The translations under genes were made by a program, and so were the position numbers. The notes under the pieces were generated by a model. The model searched no databases, had not been told where the DNA came from, and worked only from the letters and a program-made list of their open reading frames with translations. 34,194 nt of DNA, from the NCBI GenBank assembly GCA_041389525.1, contig JAWKRR010000070.1, positions 1 through 34,194 on the forward strand, written 5' to 3'. Below, in pieces: positions 11,935 through 19,351 of this stretch; within the stretch, counting starts at the first letter, position 1; each line of letters opens with the position of its first letter. Origin of the DNA: JACKFB01 sp041389525. Lineage in GTDB: Bacteria > Myxococcota_A > UBA9042 > PHBI01 > JACKFB01.

Positions 11935-13130
11935 CCGCCGGCGGGCTCGGTGTGGGCAGGCGCCGGCAGCGACACCCGCGTCCCGTCGTCCAAGAGCTGC
12001 TGGCCAAGCACGACGACTTGACCCGTCAGCCCCTCGCCTTCGACCTGCACCTCGACGCCGTCACGGATGCCTACGGTGACGACGCGCCAGGTCACCGTGC
12101 CGTCGGCGTTCACGGTGAAGAGGCCGTCCTGCTCCTTTCGGCGACTCAGGGCGGCCTCGGGGACGATGGTGGCGCCGTCCGCGCGCGCGAGAGAGATCGT
12201 GATGCGCGCGAAGGCGCCGGGCTTCAGGTGGTGACTCGAGTTGTCGACGTGCAGCTCGACCCGGGCCTGACGCGACGCGGCGCTGAAGGCTGGTGCGATG
12301 CGGCTGATGGTCGCGGCGAAGGTCTCGCCGGGGGCCGCGTCGGTGACCAGGCTCGCTGTCTGGCCGACGCTGAGCAGCGGGTAGTCCCGCTCCGTCACCG
12401 AGATCACCGCGACCAGCGGGTCCAGCTCGACGATGGTCAGCAGCGGCGTGTTCGCGGCCACGGTGTCTCCCGGGTCCACCACCCGCGCCGCCACGGTCCG
12501 CGCGTCGTCGCCCTCAGACCAGCGCGCGCGGATCTGGGTCTCCTCGAGCTCGAGCTGCGCGACCGCCAGCTGGGCCTCGGCCTCGGCGACCTGCGCGCGC
12601 GCCACCTGCGCGGCCGCCCCCGCGACGCCCTCGCGCGTCTTGGCCGCGTCAAGCTGCGAGTCGGAGCTTATCCCGCCGGTGTGCAGCGTCCGCTCGCGCC
12701 CCAGGTCGCGGCGCGCGCCACCCAGGGTGCTCGACGCCCCCGCGACCCCAGCCCGCGCCACCGCCAGCTTCGCCTCGGCCAGCGCCACCGCCTTGCGCGC
12801 CTGCTCGTCGTCCAGGGTCACCACGACGCTGCCCTGCGCCACGGTGTCGCCGATATCCACGGCGACCGTCGCGACGCGCCCGGCGATCTTCGGCGCGAGG
12901 TCGAACTGGGCGAAGGCGTCGAGCGATCCGCTGAAGGTCCGCTTTCGCTCGATGGCGCCTACGCGTATCGGCGCCACCTCGACCGGCACCACGCGCTCGC
13001 CCTTCGACTTCGGCGCCGCCTCTTCGCCGCACCCAGAGACGCCGCACGCGACGAGCGCCAAGACCCACGCGCTGGCCCTGAGGCGCAGCCCGCAGGCGCT
13101 GAAGAGTCCACATCGCGTCCGCACAGTCAC
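11931..13130 (-). CDS. RND efflux periplasmic adaptor (membrane fusion protein), predicted lipoprotein
   Basis: 399 residues. The N terminus has a hydrophobic stretch ending in the lipobox VSGC, with Cys34 as the lipidated residue. Next come a biotinyl-lipoyl half-domain (DLAPKIAGRVATVAVDIGDTV), an Ala/Glu-rich coiled-coil hairpin (about 95-200), the second lipoyl half (ARVVDPGDTVAANTPLLTI) and a beta-barrel plus membrane-proximal domain (LKPGAFARITI, then TIVPEAALSRR). It links the pump encoded next (four-base overlap) to an outer-membrane channel not in this window. The start is GTG 13130 or an in-frame GTG six bases later; the only ribosome-site candidate is a weak GGGGCGG directly ahead. 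That site follows a hairpin and T6 run, so expression may be controlled by attenuation. Confidence 0.9.
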
Positions 13131-13138
13131 CCGCCCCG

Positions 13139-13183
13139 AAAAAACCCGTTCGCAGCGCGCTATCTGACACGTCCGCGCGCGAA
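13139..13183 (-). terminator. Intrinsic terminator or attenuator ahead of the efflux genes
   Basis: On the minus strand TTCGCGCGCG (13183-13174) pairs with CGCGCTGCGAA (13159-13149) with one bulged T, giving a ten-pair GC-rich stem and a 14-base loop. Four bases (CGGG) and a run of six T (13144-13139) follow. This has the layout of a Rho-independent terminator, about 50 bases past the stop of the lamin-tail gene. The T run ends only eight bases before the GTG of the adaptor gene. There is no room for a separate promoter after it, so it may act as an attenuator, with the run bordering the weak ribosome site. Confidence 0.55.
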
Positions 13184-13233
13184 TTGGCCAGCACCGGGTG
13201 ATCCCGGCGCCGGCGGGGGGCCCTCAGCGGCGG

Positions 13234-15348
13234 CTAGAACAGGCTGCCGTCGTGAGCGACGCCGGGGGTCGGGGCGCTGCCCTCAACCCAGTCCGCCGTC
13301 TTGCCGCCGTCGTTGCGGCGCGCGGTCGCGGTGTCGGCCGTCATGCCCTTCGGGTAGGCGACCTCGTCGACCGTCTGGCCGTCCACGTCGCCAAGGCGCA
13401 CGCGGTCGCCGGTGTTGTTGAGCGCCAGCGCGCCGGTCGACGCGGTCTGGACGATCGTGGTCCCGGCCACCAGCTTCGGCTTGCCGCCGCCGAAGACCAG
13501 CAAGGCGCCGCCGGGGCTGAGCAGCGTGCCCTTGGGGAAGACGTGGCGGACGCCGACCGCGTCGGAGAGGGACCAGCCGCTGAGGTCCACCGCCACGGCG
13601 CTGTGGTTGATGATCTCGACGTACTCGTCGTTGACGCCGCTGGTCGTGCCGTCGCCGTTGTAGTCGGACTTCGGCGCCGGCATCACCTCGTTGAGCAGCA
13701 CGATGGTCTCGTCGACAGCTTTCGTGCAGGACAGCGAGGTGGGAGCGCACACTTTGGAGCTCAGGTAGCCGCTGACCTGAACGTTCCGGCACTCGTAGCC
13801 GTCGCCGCAGCCGACGCTGGCGGTGCACTGGGCCGCGCAGCCCTTGACGCCGTCGGCCATGGTCACGCAGCGCATCCCCGCGCCGCAGTCGCTGTTGCCC
13901 TTGCAGACGCCGCACGCCTTGCCGAGATCCGCCCACGGGTGAACCGTCGGGTTGTCGTCGATGCCGTGCACGCCGTACATGGTCGAGAACCACGTGGAGT
14001 TCCCGTCCAGGTCGCGCAAGAGCTCGGTGAAGAGCGCGGGCTGAACCTCAGCGCCCTTGGTCCCGATGAGGCGCGTCAGCAGGTCGGTGATCGTCGCCGC
14101 GCTCGAGGCGTTGGAGAAGCTGGTCGTCGTGATGATGTCCATGTCCTCGAGGCCGGGCTTCGACGGGTTGTCATAGAAGGCCTGCCCCAGCGCGTAGGTG
14201 TCGCAGCCCTCGGCCACGATGAGCTGGTAGTTCCCCTCGTTCAGCGGCACCTCGGCCAGCTCGCTGTCGTCAAGGTCGCCCTCGCTGGTCATGCGCCAGT
14301 TCGCCAGCGCAAACCCGTAGAAGGGGCCCGAGTGACCGTTGAAGATCACCAGCTCGCGCGTGGCCAAGCTCTCCAGCATGTCCTTCTCGAGCTGCTTGCC
14401 GCCCGCCGACGTGTCGGGGTCGGTCGCGTCGCCCTTGCGGCCCCAGAACAGCGAGATCTCCACGGTGATATTGCGCCCGCGGTAGCGCGCCGCGCCGGTC
14501 AGCGGGCCCGCGTCGTGGCGGAGGTCCTCCCACTTCGCCACCGGCGACTTGAACCCGCGCTTGAGCAGCCAGTCGTAAACGGCCTTCGAGTGCTTCTCGT
14601 GGTAGGCGTTGTGGTAATCCCAGCCGAAGTGGATGCCCGCGGTGAGCTTGCCGTCCTCGAAGAGGCGCTCCTGCTCAAGCCACGCGTCATCGCTGGCGGG
14701 CTCGGGGCGAATCGTCAGGTCCAGGGTCTCGACCTTGGACGCGTCGACTTTGGCCGGGTTGAAGCTCGACCACGGCGACGAGCGGTACCACTCGCGGTCC
14801 GTGTCCAGCTTCTGCATGTCGGCGACGCTGACCTTCCCGACCGCGAGGCCGAACTTCCAGCTGCCGTCGTCCTGCTTGACCGTGTCGGGGATCGCCGCGA
14901 CGAGGTCGAGCTGACCGCCCACCTCCTGGCGGAAGTCGAAGGCCCAGACCAGGTCGCTCTGCGCGCGCACGTCGAGGTCCTCGTACGAGCCGTTCTTCGT
15001 CAGCGCCTTGAAGCCGCCGTACGTGCCGCCCTCCTCGTGCTCCTTGTCCACCAGATAGGTGTTCAAGAACCAGCCGATGACGACCTGCTTATAAGGGATG
15101 AGCCGCTTGACCTCGGCGCGCCGCTGCTCCTCGGTCTTGCTCGCCCAGCTCGCCGGCAGCTCGATGGTCGCCGTGCCGGTCACGTAGTACTCGCGCGCCG
15201 ACAGCGAGAGGAAATCGTCCGCTTTGCCCGGAGCGACGATGACGCCGCCCTCTTCCGCGGCGGTGGTCGGGTCCGAACCGGAGTCGTCGCAGGCCGCGAG
15301 CAAGGTGGGGACTAGGGCAAACACACACAGGCTGCGGCTGAGACGCAT
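13234..15348 (-). CDS. Surface lipoprotein with lamin-tail domain and possible caspase-like His/Cys dyad
   Basis: 704 residues. The signal peptide ends in lipobox LLAAC (Cys20), then an Asp/Ser-rich linker. The large middle region (about 40-460) has no name I recognise with certainty. It contains LVIFNGHSGPFYGF (His339) and, 43 residues on, YQLIVAEGCDTY (Cys382), each after a hydrophobic beta-strand, followed by DIITTTSFSNAS. That order and spacing resemble the His/Cys dyad of clan CD (caspase/gingipain) peptidases. A Cys-rich EGF-like stretch (479-541) and a lamin-tail domain (about 548-660; LLNEVMPAPKSD, EYVEIINHS, LSGWSLSD) follow. I chose ATG 15348 because GGAG is eight bases upstream and the signal peptide begins there; the frame stays open to 15462 but that part looks non-coding. 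Probably outer-membrane or surface located; protease activity is speculative. Confidence 0.88.
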   Translation of the reverse strand: MRLSRSLCVFALVPTLLAACDDSGSDPTTAAEEGGVIVAPGKADDFLSLSAREYYVTGTATIELPASWASKTEEQRRAEVKRLIPYKQVVIGWFLNTYLVDKEHEEGGTYGGFKALTKNGSYEDLDVRAQSDLVWAFDFRQEVGGQLDLVAAIPDTVKQDDGSWKFGLAVGKVSVADMQKLDTDREWYRSSPWSSFNPAKVDASKVETLDLTIRPEPASDDAWLEQERLFEDGKLTAGIHFGWDYHNAYHEKHSKAVYDWLLKRGFKSPVAKWEDLRHDAGPLTGAARYRGRNITVEISLFWGRKGDATDPDTSAGGKQLEKDMLESLATRELVIFNGHSGPFYGFALANWRMTSEGDLDDSELAEVPLNEGNYQLIVAEGCDTYALGQAFYDNPSKPGLEDMDIITTTSFSNASSAATITDLLTRLIGTKGAEVQPALFTELLRDLDGNSTWFSTMYGVHGIDDNPTVHPWADLGKACGVCKGNSDCGAGMRCVTMADGVKGCAAQCTASVGCGDGYECRNVQVSGYLSSKVCAPTSLSCTKAVDETIVLLNEVMPAPKSDYNGDGTTSGVNDEYVEIINHSAVAVDLSGWSLSDAVGVRHVFPKGTLLSPGGALLVFGGGKPKLVAGTTIVQTASTGALALNNTGDRVRLGDVDGQTVDEVAYPKGMTADTATARRNDGGKTADWVEGSAPTPGVAHDGSLF

Positions 15349-15432
15349 GGCAGACACTCCGAAGATGGACGCGAGGGCGGCAGGGTGGGGGAGCCTGCGC
15401 CGAAAATCAAGAGACGGGCGCGGACCGAGATG

Positions 15433-15450
15433 ACTGAACCGTCGTTCAGT
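15433..15450. promoter_or_regulatory. TetR-operator-like palindrome
   Basis: ACTGAAC-CGTC-GTTCAGT: perfect seven-base arms around a four-base centre. The TGAAC...GTTCA core resembles operators of many TetR-family repressors. It overlaps the stop codon of the peptidoglycan-binding gene and lies 85 bases upstream of the lamin-tail gene, whose transcription unit may extend into the RND efflux genes. It could instead be a short hairpin at the end of the upstream gene, but no T run follows on the minus strand. No TetR-type gene is in the window. Confidence 0.4.
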
Positions 15451-17062
15451 GGCTGAGCCCAAGCCCCAGACCCAACGGATCGTTGGGATCCCAGCCCGGG
15501 ATCCCGAGGCCCGGGAGCGTGCCCGGCGGCGTCTCCCAGGGGTTGGTGCCCTGCCCGCCCCCGGCCTGCTTCGACGCGTTCGCCTTGGCGTCGATGACCG
15601 TCTCCTTGAACTGGCGCGGGCCGACGGGCGCCTGCTTCTCGAAGTAGGGCCAGAAGCGCACCTCGTCGCTGAAGCTCACGTCAATCATCTGATCGCCGGC
15701 CTTCGGGAAGGGGTCGTACAGGTAGAGCTTGCCGGCGGCGTCTTTGCCCAGGGTGATCGAGTGGGTCGCCGTGCTGACCATGCCCGCGGGGACGTCGGTG
15801 GGATCGACGCCCACGCTGTAGGACTCGCCGGGGACCAGGGCGTTGAGCAGGCCTTCAAGCTGGGGGCGGCTGGTGACGGTCTGGCTCATCGGGGTCGCGT
15901 CACCGGCGCCGAGTCCCAGGCCGTGGGCCTTCGCGGCCTCCGCGGGGCCAGGCTGCGCGTCGGTCGGCCCGACCAGCGCCCAGCGGGTCGCCTCGGCGAT
16001 CCAGTTGAGGTCCTCAAACGTCGACTGCGGGCGCTGTGACAGCGTCCCGAGGTGCGCGATGGCCGTGTCCAGGCGGCCCGGCAGCTCGCCCAGGGTCTTC
16101 GCCTCGGGCCCCGTGCCGACCGGGTCCTTCATGCGCACCTGCATGGTCAGGATCATGAGGTTGTTCTGTAGCTCCGTCTTCACCTCGCGCGCGTATGCCG
16201 TGAGCTGTTCCGGGCCGGCGACGATGCGGGCGGCCATCGCGACCTGGGCCTGACAGCGCGTGCGGTCGGTCAGCGTCGACTTCGTCATGTCGACCTGGCT
16301 CCAGCGCTTGAGGATGGTCTCGTGCTGCCACGACAGGAAGAAGGGCGACCACGCGAGGCCGTCGGTGTCCTTCTGCCCCGCGGCCTTGGCGTCGAGATCG
16401 TAGGTGTTGGTGCCGATGTAGTTGCCGGCGTTGTCGAACTCCATGACCTCGTCGGCGTTGTAGCCCAGCGCTGAGGGTGCGCCTCCACCCGGGCCGACCA
16501 GGGTGCCGGAGGGGGTGGTCGCCACCTGCCCGCGCGTGCCCGCCTGTTCGTCCAGGGCGCCCGCGGTCAGCGGCCCGATGATCGCGTCCGGGACCAGATT
16601 GGCCGAGCCCTGGAAGGCCTTGAGCGCGCCCGTCGTCTGCGGGCCCCAGATCCCGTCGACCGCGCCGCAGTGATGGCCGAGCTGGTTGAGCGCGCCCTGA
16701 AGCACGCTGACCGCCTGCCGGTCGCCGCAGCCGGGCCGCATGAAGGCCTTCCCGCTGAGGGCGTCCTGAAACGCACGAATTCCGGCGAAGATCGAGGAGA
16801 TGATCTCGGGCGGTGCTGGGGCGGGATCGGGCGCGATCACGGGGTCGGCCACCGGTTCGGGAGCCTTCTCGGGAGCGGGTTCGGCGGCCTTCGGCGTCTG
16901 AGCGGCGGGCGGCACCAGCGCGGCCGCGCCCTGGTCGTAGTCCATGCCGCGCAGGCCCGCGGCGAGCTGGCTTGGACTCGTCTCCGTGCCTTCGGGGACC
17001 TGGGCGTCGGAGACCGGACGCGCGGACTTGGTCAGGGCGTCGAGGGGGGTGAACGTCGGCAT
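15446..17062 (-). CDS. Leaderless protein with a peptidoglycan-binding domain, possible exported effector
   Basis: 538 residues, start ATG 17062 with GAGG eight bases upstream. There is no Sec signal or lipobox. The N terminus has QLAAGLRGMDYDQGAAALVPP (33-52), followed by a Pro/Ala/Glu-rich linker. A PG_binding_1 domain lies at about 108-176 (LQGALNQLGHHCGAVDGIWG, ALKAFQ, IIGPLTAGALD). The region after about 200 is unassigned. Near 434-451, ATHSITLG followed by KLYLYDPFP resembles the His...Asp end of papain- or transglutaminase-like folds, but I cannot place a matching Cys. The C-terminal tail is Gly/Pro-rich. A cell-wall-binding domain without a Sec signal suggests release by a contractile injection system, another secretion machine or lysis. 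The N-terminal GMxYxxGAAAL motif recalls proteins linked to extracellular injection systems (from memory). No injection genes are in the window. Confidence 0.8.
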   Translation of the reverse strand: MPTFTPLDALTKSARPVSDAQVPEGTETSPSQLAAGLRGMDYDQGAAALVPPAAQTPKAAEPAPEKAPEPVADPVIAPDPAPAPPEIISSIFAGIRAFQDALSGKAFMRPGCGDRQAVSVLQGALNQLGHHCGAVDGIWGPQTTGALKAFQGSANLVPDAIIGPLTAGALDEQAGTRGQVATTPSGTLVGPGGGAPSALGYNADEVMEFDNAGNYIGTNTYDLDAKAAGQKDTDGLAWSPFFLSWQHETILKRWSQVDMTKSTLTDRTRCQAQVAMAARIVAGPEQLTAYAREVKTELQNNLMILTMQVRMKDPVGTGPEAKTLGELPGRLDTAIAHLGTLSQRPQSTFEDLNWIAEATRWALVGPTDAQPGPAEAAKAHGLGLGAGDATPMSQTVTSRPQLEGLLNALVPGESYSVGVDPTDVPAGMVSTATHSITLGKDAAGKLYLYDPFPKAGDQMIDVSFSDEVRFWPYFEKQAPVGPRQFKETVIDAKANASKQAGGGQGTNPWETPPGTLPGLGIPGWDPNDPLGLGLGLSH

Positions 17063-17369
17063 GGCGCAGACCTCATTTCGACGGCCAGTCCGGTGGTTTC
17101 CAGCGGGCGGAACCACCCCGGCGGCGCCTCGCCACGATGGCAAGGCGGCGCGGTGGAGCTGACCGACCCGAGAGAATGAAACGATGTTATCTCAGGCGCT
17201 TGGGATTGCAAGAGTCGGTCAAAGTCGGGCCTGGGCGACCTGCGGGAACACATACGCCGCCTGACCCGTTGACGCCTCTCCACCCACGCGGACCTCGCCG
17301 CGCGACCGAGCCCCTCGCGCCGGCCGTCTGCGCCACGATGTTTGTGTAGGCAAGGCCACTGGACGCACC
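17063..17369. other. Divergent intergenic region
   Basis: 307 bases between the leaderless peptidoglycan-binding protein (minus) and the transglutaminase-like gene (plus). No reading frame in it looks coding. The only clear signal is a sigma70-like pair for the minus-strand gene at 17184-17211, in the least GC-rich part. No convincing promoter for the plus-strand gene was found, and its ribosome site is weak. Confidence 0.6.
17184..17211 (-). promoter_or_regulatory. Candidate sigma70-type promoter for the peptidoglycan-binding protein gene
   Basis: Read on the minus strand: TTGCAA (17211-17206), 16 bases, then TAACAT (17189-17184). The match to TTGACA/TATAAT is moderate. It would give a leader of about 115 bases before ATG 17062. 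The surrounding low-GC patch is unusual for this window and supports a promoter, but the evidence is only by eye. Confidence 0.3.
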
Positions 17370-19169
17370 ATGGTCGCCGTGCCCCGACCCAGCCCCCCCA
17401 TCCTGGTCCTGAGTGCCGTCGCGGCGCTGAGCGCGTGCGCCGTCGTCGCGTGGGCCGCCGATGACGTCTCGACCACGCCGGAGGGGCGCATCCTGCACCG
17501 GCGACTGCCGCCGTCGACTGGCGGGAGCGCGGGGCCGCCGGTCTTCGTCTACGACCCGCGGCGCGGCGGCAGCCTGCCGCTGGAGCTGCAGCGCGACGGC
17601 CAGTCGCTCCCGGCGCCCGGCGGCAACCCGGAGCCCGCGCCCGGCGAGGTCATCTACGCCCACGACGGCGCGACGGGCCCCGCGGCGCCGCCCGCTCCCG
17701 ACGCCGAAGCGCCCCCCGACGCGCCGTCCGCCGAGGCGCCGCTCGCGTCGCCGCCCGGTGAGGTCGACCCCTTCGGCGCGCGCATGGACCCCCGCCAGAG
17801 CCTGGGCAGCCGCGCCCTGCCCGACCGCGACACCGAGAAAGAGGGCACCCTCGGCTACCACGCGGTCTTCGACCCGTCCGTCGTCCCGTTCAAGCGCAAC
17901 CGCGCGCTGGACACGGTGGCCTCCGACGGCAGCTTGGCCTTGGGCCCCCAGCGCTTCGAGATCGTGCGCCCCACGGGCAACCACGGCAGCCAGGACCACG
18001 AGGTGTTCTGGGGCTCGGTGCTCGTCGAGGGCCGCCCCGGCGAGGACATCCCCCTCCCCTCGGTCGCGCCGTCCGCGCGCATTCTATCCTACGAGACCAC
18101 GCCGAAGACGGCGGTGACCTTCGTCCGGGACCAGGCCGACAACTTCTACATTCGCACGACGGCGCCGGGCCGCTTTCGGCTGATCTTCCTCACCGACGCG
18201 CCCTCGAGCTATTTCGGCCGCAGCGTGCCCCTGGGCCACACCGTCCGCGACATCCCGCCGGAGCTACGGCCGCGCCCGCACGCCGACTACGCCGCCCGCG
18301 CCCGCAAGGTCGCCGCGCGGCTCGGCTTGGAGGCGTCGGCCCCCTACGACCAGCTACTCGGCGCGCTGGTGAAGCATTTCCGGGACTTCGAGCCGGGCGA
18401 CCCGCCGCCCGAGAGCGACGACATCTACACAGACCTGGCGCTGGGGAAGCGCGGGATCTGCCGCCACCGCGCCTACGGGTTCGTCGTGACCGCGCACGGC
18501 CTGGGCATCCCGGCGCGCTACGTCTTCAATGAGGCGCACGTCTTCGTGGAGGTCTGGGTCCCGGGGCGCGACGCGGGCTGGATGCGCGTCGATCTGGGCG
18601 GTGGCGCGGAGCGGTTGGTCATCCAGGGCACCGAGGACAAGCTCCGGCACCATCCGCGGGGCCGAGATCCCTTCGAGCGCCCCGAACCTTTCGCCCGCGC
18701 CTTGGCCGAGGGGCAGTCGTCGGCCGGCGCGACCCACGTCGAGGGGCTCCCGCCGGTCAGGCGCGCCGAGCGCTCCGCCCCAAGCGCCGCCCGGGGCACC
18801 GCCAAGCCCCTCTCGGGCGGCGCGCTCCTGCCTCCGCCGGTCAGCCGCCGCCAAGAGCGACCCGATCTCCGCGCCACGCGCACCAGCCTCGAGCTCTCCG
18901 ACGCGCTGGTCTTCCGCGGCGACGCGCTCGAGGCCTCCGGGCGAGTGCTCGACGCCGCGGGCCGCCCCGTCACCATCGGCTCGGTGCAGGTGCTGCTGAT
19001 GGATGGGCCCGGCGGGCGCGCGTTGGGATTGCTCGCCCTGACCACCGTCGACGCGTCCGGCCGCTACAGCGCGCGCTTCCAAGTGCCCGCCGACCAACGC
19101 CCGGGCGGCTACGAGGTCATCGCCGAGTTCCTGGGCGCCGACCCCTACGCCGCGTCGCGCAGCCCATGA
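17370..19169 (+). CDS. Secreted transglutaminase-like protein with Ig-like C-terminal domain
   Basis: 599 residues. A signal peptide (about 1-30, cleavage near AWA-AD) and a long Pro/Ala-rich region (to about 150) lead into a beta-rich segment and a transglutaminase-like core. The core's catalytic triad is visible: Cys364 in RGICRHRAYGF, His390 in NEAHVFVEVW and Asp408 in MRVDLGGG. This fold carries peptidases, amidases and true transglutaminases, so the reaction cannot be named. After a Pro/Arg-rich linker, residues about 504-599 form an Ig-like/CNA-B-type domain (LELSDALVFRGDALEASGRVLDAAGRPV, split over two strands, then SGRYSARFQVP). The domain stops abruptly at ADPYAASRSP, just where such domains usually have one more strand. 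It is transcribed away from the peptidoglycan-binding protein gene; probably acts in the periplasm or outside the cell. Confidence 0.85.
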   Translation: MVAVPRPSPPILVLSAVAALSACAVVAWAADDVSTTPEGRILHRRLPPSTGGSAGPPVFVYDPRRGGSLPLELQRDGQSLPAPGGNPEPAPGEVIYAHDGATGPAAPPAPDAEAPPDAPSAEAPLASPPGEVDPFGARMDPRQSLGSRALPDRDTEKEGTLGYHAVFDPSVVPFKRNRALDTVASDGSLALGPQRFEIVRPTGNHGSQDHEVFWGSVLVEGRPGEDIPLPSVAPSARILSYETTPKTAVTFVRDQADNFYIRTTAPGRFRLIFLTDAPSSYFGRSVPLGHTVRDIPPELRPRPHADYAARARKVAARLGLEASAPYDQLLGALVKHFRDFEPGDPPPESDDIYTDLALGKRGICRHRAYGFVVTAHGLGIPARYVFNEAHVFVEVWVPGRDAGWMRVDLGGGAERLVIQGTEDKLRHHPRGRDPFERPEPFARALAEGQSSAGATHVEGLPPVRRAERSAPSAARGTAKPLSGGALLPPPVSRRQERPDLRATRTSLELSDALVFRGDALEASGRVLDAAGRPVTIGSVQVLLMDGPGGRALGLLALTTVDASGRYSARFQVPADQRPGGYEVIAEFLGADPYAASRSP

Positions 19170-19211
19170 CGCCGGCGCTTCTCCCCAAGGTTCGCCCAGG
19201 TGTCGCCTTGC

Positions 19212-19241
19212 TTGGAGGGTGCGCCGCCCTTCGGTTATATA
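19212..19241 (+). promoter_or_regulatory. Candidate promoter for the VKOR-DsbA-FGE-TlpA fusion gene
   Basis: TTGGAG (19212-19217), then 17-18 bases, then TTATAT/TATATA (19235-19241). An A/T run like this is rare in the window. It would start transcription near 19248, about 100 bases ahead of ATG 19352, in the 182-base gap after the transglutaminase-like gene. Visual match only. Confidence 0.42.
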
Positions 19242-19351
19242 GCGGCGGCATTGTCGCCGGATGCCCCGCACGCCGGCCGATGCGGTGTTGCCCACTGCGC
19301 CGCCAAAGGCCCGCGTAGTCCTCAACCCCCAAACCGTGGATACGCCCGACG

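Noticed and set aside
13198..15315. Long plus-strand open frame opposite the lamin-tail lipoprotein gene
   Set aside because: Its translation is Arg/Val/Ala-rich without any domain, whereas the minus strand gives a signal peptide, lipobox and lamin-tail domain. Long antisense frames are expected at this GC content.
15349..15462. Longer N terminus for the lamin-tail lipoprotein
   Set aside because: The extra 38 residues would bury the lipoprotein signal peptide, and a good ribosome site precedes ATG 15348.
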